From the NCBI GenBank assembly GCA_902984215.1, contig CADWAF010000400.1, positions 1 to 37,499 of the forward strand: 37,499 nucleotides of DNA, given 5' to 3'. This DNA comes from Willaertia magna (lineage: Eukaryota > Heterolobosea > Eutetramitea > Acrasida > Naegleriidae). This document shows positions 29,104 to 37,499 of this stretch, one piece after another. The notes beneath the pieces were generated by a model, which did no database searches, was not told where the DNA came from, and was given only the letters and a program-made list of their open reading frames with translations. The first letter of the stretch is position 1, and every line of letters begins with the position of its first letter. The position numbers and the translations under genes were made by a program.

Positions 29104-30647
29104 TCAGTCTAGTAAGTTTAATCTCATTTCTACAGCGTCACCATTGTCAGACACAAAGGTTTGATCAACATTAGATAAATTTTCAATATTTAGTTCTTTT
29201 CCATGATTATAGAAATGTTTGTGATAACCAACTACATAAAATCTTAATTTCGTGTAAAGCTTTTGAGCAGATAAATTTAAAGTAGAAACATGTAAATAAA
29301 TATATTCAACCTTTCCAATCTTACTCTCTTGATTATTGTCACGTATATTAATAACATGTTCTTCTTCATTATTATTTGAATAATAATAACTATCTTCTTG
29401 GTAATTAGAATACTCTTCTATAATCCATTCATACTCTCTTACCCTTCTAATCACCTCTGTTAATAAACTATATCCAACGCCTTTCCCTCTCTGTTCTGGA
29501 TCTACTGCAATACTAATTATTTCAGTTTTTGATTTCTTCTTTGATATACTATATATAACATAACCATAAACTTTTCTTTTATTATTATAATTATCTAATG
29601 TTATTTTAGTATCATCTGTTACATTAGATAAAGCTAATAAACCAAATATTTGTTTACAATCATCATGTTCATTTTGATAAAGACTTTTCATAAAATATTT
29701 TGACATTTCTTCTCTTGGAAATGGCCTTGAAAAACATTTACATTCTAGTTCCATAACAGATTCAAAATAATTCATATCAACAGAACATACTTCAATTTTA
29801 TCTTTTGTTATTTCATTATTGTTAATTGTTTTATTTGAACTATAATTATTTATAATATTTATTTTTTCTTTGTAAAGTAAACGTTTATTCATTTGTAAAG
29901 TATCTTCATAATTAAAAGATGGAAAATATAATAAAGGTAAATATGTTTGTAAAAATACATGATTTGGGTCATGTTTTAAATTATCATTATTTCCATTATT
30001 TAATAAAATTTCAATATTTTTAAAATGTTTCTTTATACAATCACTACATAAATCATAATTTTCACAATTTAAACATTTATATCTTGTACCATGAATGGAA
30101 CACTCACATCCGTCACATATTACTCCTTGATGTATTGTTTTATTATTTAAAAATTGTAAAGTACCTTCCATTTCTTTAAATTGACTTTTTGGTTTAGTGT
30201 AAAGCTATTGTAAAAAAATAAAAATAAAAATTGAAAAATTTACAAAATAAAACTTACATTAAATGTAGTTGAAGGATGTTGAACTTTTCTTTGTAAAGGA
30301 TTATCAATAATCATAAAATATTTTAATTTTTCAAAATAGAAATCTCTATTTAACATTATAATATAACAATGTCCATATTTTAAATGATGTTTAGAAATTG
30401 GTTCTTTACATTTCTTACAATAAATTAAAGGTTTATTAAATTTATTAAATGGACAATTTAAACAAATAATTAATATTTGATTTTTAATTATTTCATTATT
30501 ACATGAATGACAATATAATTTCTCAATTATTAATGATTCATCATCATTTGTTATTCCAGTAATTAATTCCTTCTTCTTGTCATCTTGATCTACATTACAT
30601 TGATTAACATCATGATTATGCTTCGCTCTTTGAAAAAAATTAAACAT
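29104..30647 (-). CDS. Two zinc-binding (ZZ-type) domains fused to a NAA60/NAA50-like GNAT N-acetyltransferase
   Basis: Exons 30258-30647 and 29104-30204 join across a 53-nt intron (GTAAGT ... CAATAG, phase 0), giving 496 residues. Exon 1 carries a degenerate zinc domain (YCHSCNNEI, CLNCPF, YCKKCKEPISKHH). Exon 2 begins with a canonical ZZ finger (ICDGCECSIHGTRYKCLNC, YDLCSDCIKKH, then HDPNHVF). The GNAT domain fills the second half: IISIAVDPEQRGKGVGYSLL is motif A, the acetyl-CoA pyrophosphate loop (Q/R-x-x-G-x-G), and LHVSTLNLSAQKLYTKLRFYVVGY is motif B, with the end GDAVEMRLNL like NAA60/NAA50. It probably acetylates N-termini or lysines, with the ZZ domains recruiting peptide ligands. The separate ATG at 30171 is internal. 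Confidence 0.85.
30205..30257 (-). other. Intron of the ZZ-GNAT gene
   Basis: 53 nt, GTAAGT donor and TAG acceptor after a T-rich tract. Its removal keeps the frame (HPSTTFN joined to LYTKPKSQ). Confidence 0.85.
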
Positions 30648-30780
30648 TTTTTATTGGCACTTTTTTTTCAGCCTGGAAGCCTTTATGAACTTGCATGTTT
30701 AAGATGGAAGTATTTTGGCACCTTAAATTTTTATTTTGTTTAAATTTTTTTGTAAAGGATGATTTTAGAATTCTTAAAAA

Positions 30781-31461
30781 ATGTTTAATAATTTGATAGT
30801 GTTTGTTTTATTATTTTGTTTTTGTTGCTCGGGATTGTTAGCAACAACTATAATGCCTGTTAAGTTTGAAGATGATAATAATAATAACCACTTGAAAGAA
30901 AAGATGAATTCCGGTAGTCTTATAACTTTTAATTTTGATAAAAAACCAGCTGATGTCAGATGTCGATGGCTACAAAATAAAAGAGTTTTAGAAGAAGATA
31001 TTGCACCAAATAATGAAGATAAATATTGTATTGATTTTAGAAAAGGTTCTTCTTTAACCCTTTCTTTCCGTATCTCAAAAGATGATGACGATGACAAGAG
31101 ACTTCACAACACTAACGATGACGACGATGATGACAGAAGTAAAAACAAAAACATGTACCTTAAAATCTCTAGAGATGAATATAAAACATTTGATAGAATC
31201 TTCTTAATGACCCCTGATCTAACTTCTGTTAAGCTTAATGATAATGCAATATATTATATTTTAGTTCATAATAATGATACAAGATTAGAAAGTGAAGTAG
31301 CAATTACAATTGATTTAATTTCTGATAATCCTGCATTAGTACCTGGTTTAGTATTTGGTTTAATGTTACCATTATTATTATTTGCTGTTTTATTTTCCAT
31401 TGCAATTGTTGGTTGGGTTTTTTATCAAAAAAGAAAATCTGCAAAATATCAAGAAGTTTAA
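30781..31461 (+). CDS. Type I membrane protein with acidic linker, unknown function
   Basis: 226 residues. An N-terminal signal peptide (MFNNLIVFVLLFCFCCSGLL) is followed by about 160 lumenal residues with two Cys and a very Asp-rich stretch around 100-120 (KDDDDDKR, NDDDDDDRS). The C-terminal membrane segment (LVFGLMLPLLLFAVLFSIAI) is followed by a short basic cytoplasmic tail (YQKRKSAKYQEV), which orients the N-terminus outside. The Asp-rich loop could bind divalent cations. No family is recognised. The stop is 64 bp from the stop of the convergent EMC4 gene. Confidence 0.75.
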   Translation: MFNNLIVFVLLFCFCCSGLLATTIMPVKFEDDNNNNHLKEKMNSGSLITFNFDKKPADVRCRWLQNKRVLEEDIAPNNEDKYCIDFRKGSSLTLSFRISKDDDDDKRLHNTNDDDDDDRSKNKNMYLKISRDEYKTFDRIFLMTPDLTSVKLNDNAIYYILVHNNDTRLESEVAITIDLISDNPALVPGLVFGLMLPLLLFAVLFSIAIVGWVFYQKRKSAKYQEV

Positions 31462-31525
31462 TTTTCTTTACAATAATATTGTAATCATCATCTTATTTGT
31501 AAATTATTTCTTAATAAATAATTTA

Positions 31526-32109
31526 TTAATTTAAAGGAGATACAAATTCAGTTGGATGAAGAGGAGAAGTATGAGCCCAATCAGAAGCATTTGGAAGTAA
31601 ACCTAAATAATAACATTTCACTAAAGCCATTCCTAGTCCAACAAATTGGAAAAAGATATATACAATTTTAGGTAAAAAAGTTGAAATCTTTCCTCCACTT
31701 TCATCATCAAATGGTTTAAATGCTTTTATAAAAATTAATTTAAAATAATTAATAAATAATTAAGCTTACCTTCATTCGTACTTAAAATTGCTTTGATAGG
31801 ATTAAATATTGCCATAACAGTAAATATAATTGGGAAAATATTTATTTGATTACCAATCATCCATAATAAAAAAGCATTCATAAATAATCCACGCATTGGT
31901 GAAGTAGCAAAATCCCAACATTTCTTTTGTTTTAATTCTACAAGACCAACTTTTTTATCTTGTTTTTCTTGATTAGATGATGAAGTACCATTATTATTAC
32001 TACTACTATCACTAATAACAGAAGAAGAAGGAATATAATTAAATGGTTTCGGAATATCTTGTTGTTGTGATGGAGCGTCAACTAATTTTATTTTCCAATC
32101 TCTTGACAT
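31526..32109 (-). CDS. EMC4: ER membrane protein complex subunit 4
   Basis: Exons 31770-32109 and 31526-31722 with a 47-nt intron (GTAAGC ... AAAAG) give 178 residues, close to the 183 of the human protein. EMC4 (TMEM85) is a core membrane subunit of the EMC insertase that inserts and stabilises multi-pass and tail-anchored proteins in the ER. Family features: a polar N-terminal arm (Ser/Asn-rich), KKCWDFATSPMRGLFMNAFLLWMIGN, NIFPIIFTVMAIFNPIKAIL, then after the splice FKPFDDESGGK, KIVYIFFQFVGLGMALVKCYYLGLLP and the diagnostic end NASDWAHT. Membrane helices are at about 70-90, 93-113 and 127-150. Without the intron the frame would end early in a nonsense tail. Confidence 0.93.
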
Positions 32110-32393
32110 TTTTTAATAAACACAAAGTACTTCTAGTAGTAGAAGAAAAAGGTGATACACCAAGTGCAACAATTTACAAATAAATATCAACAATACACTA
32201 AAAAAATTGTAATTAACAAAAGAATAATAAATTTATGAAAATAAGATGAAAATTTATTAATGTTTTTCACTAGTTTAAAAATTATAGCCAGCCTAAAAGA
32301 ATGTTAAAAGTTGATAGGTTTACTCATCCCGATGAAAGGAGTGAAATATTGTGTTATTATTTGATTTCAATTACAAGTGTGTGAATTATTAAA

Positions 32394-32687
32394 TTAGAAA
32401 ATATAAAAATCAGGTGTATTTAAAGCAACTACTAATTTATAAAAAACACCAGACATATATCCTTCTAATTTAACTCTACTATTTAAATCATTTGCTCTAA
32501 GATGTTTTTTTATATCAGGTGTACATCTAAAGAAGATTAAATTACTTCCATAAATTGGGAAAATTACGGTCATTTGAGTATTAATATAATAATTAGAGAT
32601 GGTAAAATTATTTATTTTACTTCCTCTGTGTAATAGTAGGTCTCTATTCTTTAACTTTTTAAAATGTTTTAAAAAACTTCTTTGCAT
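32394..32687 (-). CDS. Small basic protein of unknown function
   Basis: 97 residues (MQRSFLKHFKKLKNRDLLLH ...), basic at the N-terminus and hydrophobic beta-like afterwards (QMTVIFPIYGSNLIFF, YMSGVFYKLVVALNTPDFYIF). It lies directly downstream of the RCC1 gene on the same strand, after a T-rich stretch of ATTTTTTT units, and could be a separate gene or a terminal exon of a longer one. No domain is recognised. The upstream RCC1 frame has its own stop at 32756. Confidence 0.45.
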   Translation of the reverse strand: MQRSFLKHFKKLKNRDLLLHRGSKINNFTISNYYINTQMTVIFPIYGSNLIFFRCTPDIKKHLRANDLNSRVKLEGYMSGVFYKLVVALNTPDFYIF

Positions 32688-32755
32688 TTTTTTTTATTTT
32701 TTTATTTTTTTATTTTTTTTCCAATTTTTTGAAGTTTTTGTTTTCAAACATTTTA

Positions 32756-34127
32756 TTATGTTGCAGTCATAAATAAATAATCAACAATGAATTGTAACCA
32801 ATTCTTTTCCCTTGTTTGAATTAAAAAACTACTTGAACTATGTGGATTACAATAAACATCCCACTTCGTTGTATTAATTGCAGATAATTTTAAACGTGTT
32901 GGATAATTCCTATTCTCAAAATCATTTAATCCCAATTGACCATACTTATTCCAACCCATTACAAAGATATTACCATTGTAATCTTTACAAAAAGAATGAC
33001 AAAACCCAGCTTTAACTTCCTTCATATCAGATAAACCATCAATCTTTGTAAATGTCTTTCTATTATTATAATCACCTAAACCCAATTGACCTTCATAAAG
33101 TATATCATTAATATATTACAAAAATATTGGACTTACCTTCTTCGTTCCTTCCACTAGCAAAAACCTCACCATCTGATGTTAACACTAATGTGTGATCACC
33201 TCCACATGCCACACCTGTAATATAAGGTAAATAATCGCCATCAAGTTTTGGAGTTTTGGGTACTTTTAAAAACTTTTCTTTACCCATTCCAATCTCACCA
33301 TTAAAATTAAAACCACTAACAAACATTTTACCTCCTTTTGAAATAAAACAAGAATGACATGCACCACATTGTACATTAGAAATGTAATCACCTTCATAAA
33401 CTAAATAATCAAAATGATCTATCCTTATAGGTTCATATATTTCACTTTCTGTAACTTCTTCACCATACAATCCAAGTTGACCAAAGATATTAAGACCTGT
33501 ACCATAAAGAAAATGACTTTCAGTTAAAAATATCGTATGATAAGCACCACATGATATATCTACTACTTTCTCTTTAAAACAATTTAATTTTGTTAATTGA
33601 GATCTAAATTTTTGTTTTCTTCCATCTTTTATTCCAAGTTGACCACTTTGTAAAATAATTATCGTAATACTGTAATCTATAAATACTTACTAGAGGTTAC
33701 TTCCACACGCAAAAACATTTCCGTTATTAGTTAAAATAAATGTAAAATCTTTTCCACAAAACACTTTACTAATTGTCTCACCATTTAAAACATTATTTGT
33801 TGTAACAATATTATTTAATTGTTGTTGATTTATAAAATTATCAATGTCAATATCTGTAATTCTAGAAATTAAATTATTTTTAATCGATAAACCTAATTGT
33901 CCATATTCATTATTTCCAATTCCAAATAATTTATTATTACTTGTTAAAAGAAATGAATTATTTGTAGATGGTTCAATTAATTTTAATTTTTCAAAAGTAT
34001 CTACTAATGTAAATCTATTTCTATTAATATTATCATTTAAAAATAATTGATAATTATCATTTAATCCACAAACGAATAATCTATTATTTGTTTTACGGAA
34101 ATTTAATATTTGTTTTAATGCAGACAT
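32756..34127 (-). CDS. RCC1-repeat (ATS1-like) beta-propeller protein, three exons
   Basis: Exons 33691-34127, 33137-33645 and 32756-33090, separated by 45-nt and 46-nt introns (GTAAGT donors; AAG acceptors), give 426 residues. RCC1 repeats recur with the signature 'GxNxxGQLG': NEYGQLGLS, NLYGQLGIK (restored across intron 1), NIFGQLGLY, NEEGQLGLG (restored across intron 2) and NKYGQLGLN, alternating with 'CGxxHTxxLT' strands. That makes about seven blades, a complete propeller. Family members act as guanine-nucleotide exchange or ubiquitin-ligase scaffolds; which one applies is not visible. No BTB or other domain follows. It is paralogous to the gene at 35.0-36.3 kb, in the opposite orientation. 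Confidence 0.88.
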
Positions 34128-34331
34128 TATTAATCTCTTTTTTTTTCAAAGCAAGATTAATTAATGGTTGTTGTGTATTTTGTGAAATGAAGAGGACTTT
34201 CCGCCACCTGACCGGCTCGGGAAAATAGGATTTAACAATGTGTTTATAGATTTTACAAATATTTTGCTTTGGGCTTAATTGAGTATCACAATTTATTGTT
34301 TATTTACAATCACACAAAAGTCTATTTCAAT

Positions 34332-34664
34332 TTAACACCATCTGCCAAATCCACCATAAGGGAATCCATAACCTCCCCAGCCTCCAAAGAATGGTGATGC
34401 ATAAGAATTGTAACCATAATTATTATAGTAAGGAGAGGTATAATAAGATCCATAACTTGCATAAGGGGTGTAACTTGTTGCAGCTAATTGATTGCTATAG
34501 GCTTGAGTATTTTGAGCATAATTATAATAAGGTGAATAATATGTTCCATAATTGGTACCAGAACCTCCATAATAACCTAATCCATAGTTATTCGATCCCC
34601 ATTGACAGTTGACCACTGAAAATAGAACTGCTAAGCATAATACAACACAAACAATTGCTTTCAT
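34332..34664 (-). CDS. Secreted Gly/Tyr-rich small protein
   Basis: 110 residues from ATG 34664; an in-frame ATG at 34694 exists, but MKAIVCVVLCLAVLFSVVNC is the better signal peptide. The mature part is almost only Gly, Tyr, Ser, Asn, Ala and Pro in degenerate YY/GY repeats (NYGTYYSPYYNY, GSYYTSPYYNNYGYN, GGWGGYGFPYGGFG), with a single Cys at the end. Such compositions are typical of extracellular adhesive, cuticle-like or cyst-wall proteins; the role here is inference. The signal peptide ends in SVVNCQ, as in the surface protein at 26.7-28.5 kb. Confidence 0.75.
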   Translation of the reverse strand: MKAIVCVVLCLAVLFSVVNCQWGSNNYGLGYYGGSGTNYGTYYSPYYNYAQNTQAYSNQLAATSYTPYASYGSYYTSPYYNNYGYNSYASPFFGGWGGYGFPYGGFGRWC

Positions 34665-35050
34665 TTTCACACAATTTCTCACTAAATAACACAATAATAT
34701 TTTTTTGTTGATTTCAGAATACTGAAAAGAAGATTTGCTTTTATTTCATTTTCAAACCCTTTAAATTTCCATTTCTGAAGAAACACTAAATTCCAAACAT
34801 TTCCCAACAGTAGTTAATTACTTTACAAATAAAATAAACATTTAACTTTTAAAGAAATTCATGTAATCTTTGTAAATTTTAACAAAATAAAATTAGTAAT
34901 TGATTTAAGGATTGTTATTGTAGTTCAACTCGTAATTGTCGAAGTCTTCAAGTGTTTGCAAGTTTCAACCAAGTTGACCAAAAAATTGTAAATTTAAAAA
35001 CTTATTCAAGAAAGGAATGTAAACTTGCACACAAAAAAATTTGCAACAAA

Positions 35051-36307
35051 ATGTACAGTTGTGGATCAAATCAAAGTAGTCAACTATGTACAAGATTTAT
35101 TTCTAAAGAATTACTAAAAGAATTTACACCAATGACCAACATTAAAAATCTATTAAAAAAAGAAGAAAAAATCAATCAAATAGAAGGAAGTTTAAATTTC
35201 ACACTCGTTTTAACAAACAAAAATAGAATTTTTGTTGTAGGAGAAAATACTTGGGGTCAACTCGGTTGCAAGTTTGAACAACTAAAAAAATCAGTACCGA
35301 TTGAGAATAAAGTTTTAGATGATAAAGGACAATCCCTTGATGTTTTAAAGATTGCTTGTGGAGAGGAACATTCAATAATTTTAACTAGAGATAATAAAGT
35401 TTATAGTTGTGGTGGTAATAGTTATGGTCAACTTGGAATTAAACAAATTGATTTTGTAAATAAATTTACAAATATTTTACATTTAGATGAAATTATAAAT
35501 GTTACATGTGGAGAATATCATACAATGTTTATTTCTAAAAATAGAGATATCTATGCTGCAGGTAGAAATTATTATGGTCAACTTGGTTTGGAAGATAATA
35601 CAGATAGATATATCCCAACTAAAATTAATTTTTTTAACAAAAACTTAAAAGAAGGAGATTTTATTACACAAATTAAATGTGGTGGAGCTCATAGTTTCTT
35701 TCTTTCTCAATTCGGTCAAGTTTTCTCTTGTGGAATGAATTTACACGGTCAACTTGGATTGCCATACCCCATTAAGGAATGTAACACTCCAAAGAAAGTA
35801 AATATTGAACATGTAGTACAAATAGAATGTGGTATTTGGTATACATTATTTTTAAATTTATTTGGTGAAATTTACGGTTGTGGAACTAATCAACAAGGTC
35901 AACTTGGTTTAGGATTAAATAAGAAGGAATACAAGAATTTAATAACGAAAATTAATTTTCAAAAAATAGTTAATGAAATACATTGTGGTTCTTCTCATTC
36001 AATTTTAATAACAAATGACAATGAAATTTATGTTTTTGGCGAAAATCAAAATTATGGTCAATTAGGTTTAGGAGATTTAGAAAATAGATTTGTACCAACT
36101 CCATTGTTATCAAATAGGAAAAGTAATAACAATACTATTACTCACACATCTATTGATATGAAGTGGAGAGTGTTTTGTAATGTAGCTGGGAATTGTACTT
36201 TTCTAATTGAAGAACCATTTGGAAAATTGTCAATGATTGAAGGTTTTAAAAAACATTTAAGGAGTGATAAGTTGACAGATTGTTCTGTTAATTGTTATTA
36301 TCATTAA
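35051..36307 (+). CDS. RCC1-repeat protein with short C-terminal extension
   Basis: From ATG 35051 (MYSCGSNQSSQLC) 418 residues form seven RCC1-type blades: NTWGQLGCK, NSYGQLGIK, NYYGQLGLE, NLHGQLGLP, NQQGQLGLG and NQNYGQLGLG, alternating with 'ACGEEHSIILT', 'TCGEYHTMFIS', 'KCGGAHSFFLS' strands. The frame is open upstream to about 34952 without an ATG, so an extra N-terminal exon is possible. The end (GFKKHLRSDKLTDCSVNC) looks like the first helix and strand of a BTB domain, which then stops at TAA: either a truncated RCC1-BTB protein or a missed 3' exon. It is convergent with the NADAR gene, 30 bp between stops. Confidence 0.85.
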   Translation: MYSCGSNQSSQLCTRFISKELLKEFTPMTNIKNLLKKEEKINQIEGSLNFTLVLTNKNRIFVVGENTWGQLGCKFEQLKKSVPIENKVLDDKGQSLDVLKIACGEEHSIILTRDNKVYSCGGNSYGQLGIKQIDFVNKFTNILHLDEIINVTCGEYHTMFISKNRDIYAAGRNYYGQLGLEDNTDRYIPTKINFFNKNLKEGDFITQIKCGGAHSFFLSQFGQVFSCGMNLHGQLGLPYPIKECNTPKKVNIEHVVQIECGIWYTLFLNLFGEIYGCGTNQQGQLGLGLNKKEYKNLITKINFQKIVNEIHCGSSHSILITNDNEIYVFGENQNYGQLGLGDLENRFVPTPLLSNRKSNNNTITHTSIDMKWRVFCNVAGNCTFLIEEPFGKLSMIEGFKKHLRSDKLTDCSVNCYYH

Positions 36308-36337
36308 TTATTATTATTGTATAATTACTGTACAAAA

Positions 36338-36997
36338 TTATAAAAGCTTATTATTTTCATCCTCCATTGTTATTGTTGTATTATTCAATAATATTAAGGA
36401 AGATGATTGTAGTTCCTGTATATCCCTATCCTTAATAAATTCTCTTGTTCTATCTAATAATTTACCTAATATATTCTTACCTGGCCATTTGTATGGACTT
36501 ATTCGTCTTGCTTCTTTTTCATTCAAACCAATTCCCCAAACTGAATCATTAGGAGATGCTTCTACTAAATGTTTACCATCAGTTTGTAATAAAATCTCTT
36601 TTAATTCTGGATTTTGGGTAAATTTCTCTATCAAATGTCTAATAAATAAACTTTCTCTACTAGCACCCCATATTTCACCATTAAAATTATTTATTAATCT
36701 TCCCAAAGCTTTTGCATCTCTAGGTCTTTCACATTCTAATATTTGTTGCATAGTTTCTTCATCTTTAAATAATTTAGCCTTTTCATACATTAATCCTTGT
36801 TCCGATGTTTTAAATGTTATACCATCTAATGTATATGATGCTGGATAGAAGTTTGAGAAAACATATTTATCTTTCCAAAAGAAAACAAATTTTTCATATG
36901 GATTTGTTTTAACTGGTTGTTCATTCTTATTAACTTTTTTACTGCAAGAGGGTGTTGCACGCTTCTTATTACCCTTTGTCATCTGTTTTTCTATCAT
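36338..36997 (-). CDS. NADAR (YbiA-like) N-glycosidase domain protein
   Basis: 219 residues: a Lys-rich N-terminal leader of about 35 residues, then one NADAR domain. Conserved blocks: FVFFWKDKYVFSNFYPASYTL, FKTSEQGLMYEKAKLF, RPRDAKALGRLI, HLVEASPNDSVWGIGL and WPGKNILGKLLDRTREFI. The Glu of SEQ, the Trp-Gly of VWGIGL and the final N-x-LG-x-x-L-x-x-x-R are family hallmarks. Members cleave N-glycosidic bonds of ADP-ribosyl or aminated ribose-phosphate intermediates, in damage removal (riboflavin side products) or ADP-ribosylation reversal; which applies is not visible. The basic leader may be a nuclear signal. Confidence 0.9.
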   Translation of the reverse strand: MIEKQMTKGNKKRATPSCSKKVNKNEQPVKTNPYEKFVFFWKDKYVFSNFYPASYTLDGITFKTSEQGLMYEKAKLFKDEETMQQILECERPRDAKALGRLINNFNGEIWGASRESLFIRHLIEKFTQNPELKEILLQTDGKHLVEASPNDSVWGIGLNEKEARRISPYKWPGKNILGKLLDRTREFIKDRDIQELQSSSLILLNNTTITMEDENNKLL

Positions 36998-37178
36998 TGT
37001 TTTTGATTATGTTGTTTGTTGTCAATTATGTCACACTTAATTTCAATAGAAATATTTCATTGTCAGACTTGAATTTAATTGTTTTTTCAGTTCCAAAATG
37101 TAATTATAACATATATTCTAATAATTTATTTATACTTTACAATAATTAATAAATTAAATAATATTTTAAATTTTCAAA

Positions 37179-37459
37179 TTAACTAGAAAAGAATAAAAGT
37201 CTTACTGCCATTCCGATACAAGCCAAAGAAACCCAAGGACTTAAACGTTCTCCAATTCTTGCAGATTTATAAAATATTCCTCTTAAACTATAATTTACAT
37301 ATCATTCCGATAATAATAATCAAAATCTTAATAATCATTAAAAACTTACCCATGTTTATTATTATCTAACCAACTAGCTTTATATGCATGAACATAAGCA
37401 CAAGTACATATTAATAAAAGAAATGTAAATAATAAACTTTCAAAATTAAAAAGTGCACT
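37179..37459 (-). CDS. TMEM167: Kish / TMEM167 Golgi membrane protein (5' exon outside the window)
   Basis: Exons 37350-37459 and 37179-37287, separated by a 62-nt GTAAGT...TATAG intron, read [33 protein letters not shown], then [20 protein letters not shown] and a second hydrophobic helix ending in TAA. This is the Kish/TMEM167 family (about 72 residues, two helices, with the diagnostic ARIGERxSP loop), a secretory-pathway protein of the Golgi. A codon for the initial Met is not in this exon. The sequence before it ends in AAAG, an acceptor site, so a tiny first exon must lie beyond 37499. Confidence 0.92.
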
Positions 37460-37499
37460 CTTTATATTTAAATATTATAAATGAATTATTTAAATAAAA

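Noticed and set aside
36489..36848. Plus-strand ORF of 119 codons
   Set aside because: It is antisense to the NADAR gene, which has all family motifs.

Overview
The window is nuclear DNA of a very AT-rich, gene-dense unicellular eukaryote. The evidence is short GT-AG introns (45-62 nt), tail-to-tail genes a few tens of bases apart, several RCC1-repeat genes, and the conserved eukaryotic proteins EMC4, Kish/TMEM167, FKBP and a ZZ-GNAT protein. A free-living amoeba of the Heterolobosea (Naegleria relatives) fits best, but that placement is inference. Host genes on both flanks use the standard code: glutamine is CAA/CAG, and TAA or TGA ends each gene.

Layout. 1-2224 holds host genes: the C-terminal part of a membrane-anchored S33-type hydrolase, a metallophosphoesterase, and a fragment resembling a KCTD-type BTB domain. 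About 2.35-24.5 kb is a block of mobile elements, about 22 kb long. It contains (a) a LINE with endonuclease, RT, RNase H and a C-terminal Cys/His motif, flanked by a perfect 16-bp direct repeat; (b) a 12-kb stretch (8.45-20.0 kb) with two transposase-like proteins related to each other, three genes built on an SSxxx(I/V)ER peptide repeat, one of them ending in a Ulp1/C48-type protease domain, and a 24-bp tandem array; (c) a DIRS-like tyrosine-recombinase retroelement on the minus strand, bounded by pieces of one composite repeat that also recur at 7.9-8.3 kb. 24.8-37.5 kb is host again: FKBP, a mitochondrial-looking membrane protein, a secreted GPI-type surface protein, ZZ-GNAT acetyltransferase, a type I membrane protein, EMC4, two RCC1 proteins, a Gly/Tyr-rich secreted protein, a NADAR protein and Kish.

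Main observation. Throughout the mobile block, long reading frames are interrupted almost only by TAA and TAG, with a few TGA. Several of these fall where protein families have a conserved Gln (TAA) or Trp (TGA), while host genes a few hundred bases away use TAA and TGA as real stops. Two explanations compete. Either the elements use, or came from an organism using, a code with TAA/TAG = Gln and perhaps TGA = Trp; or they were inactivated by C:G-to-T:A transitions (RIP-like or another AT-biased process). The second also explains why many catalytic residues are changed by G-to-A or C-to-T. Frame continuity over 2 kb, retained His and Cys, and the perfect repeat flanking the LINE argue for the first. 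The sequence alone does not settle it.
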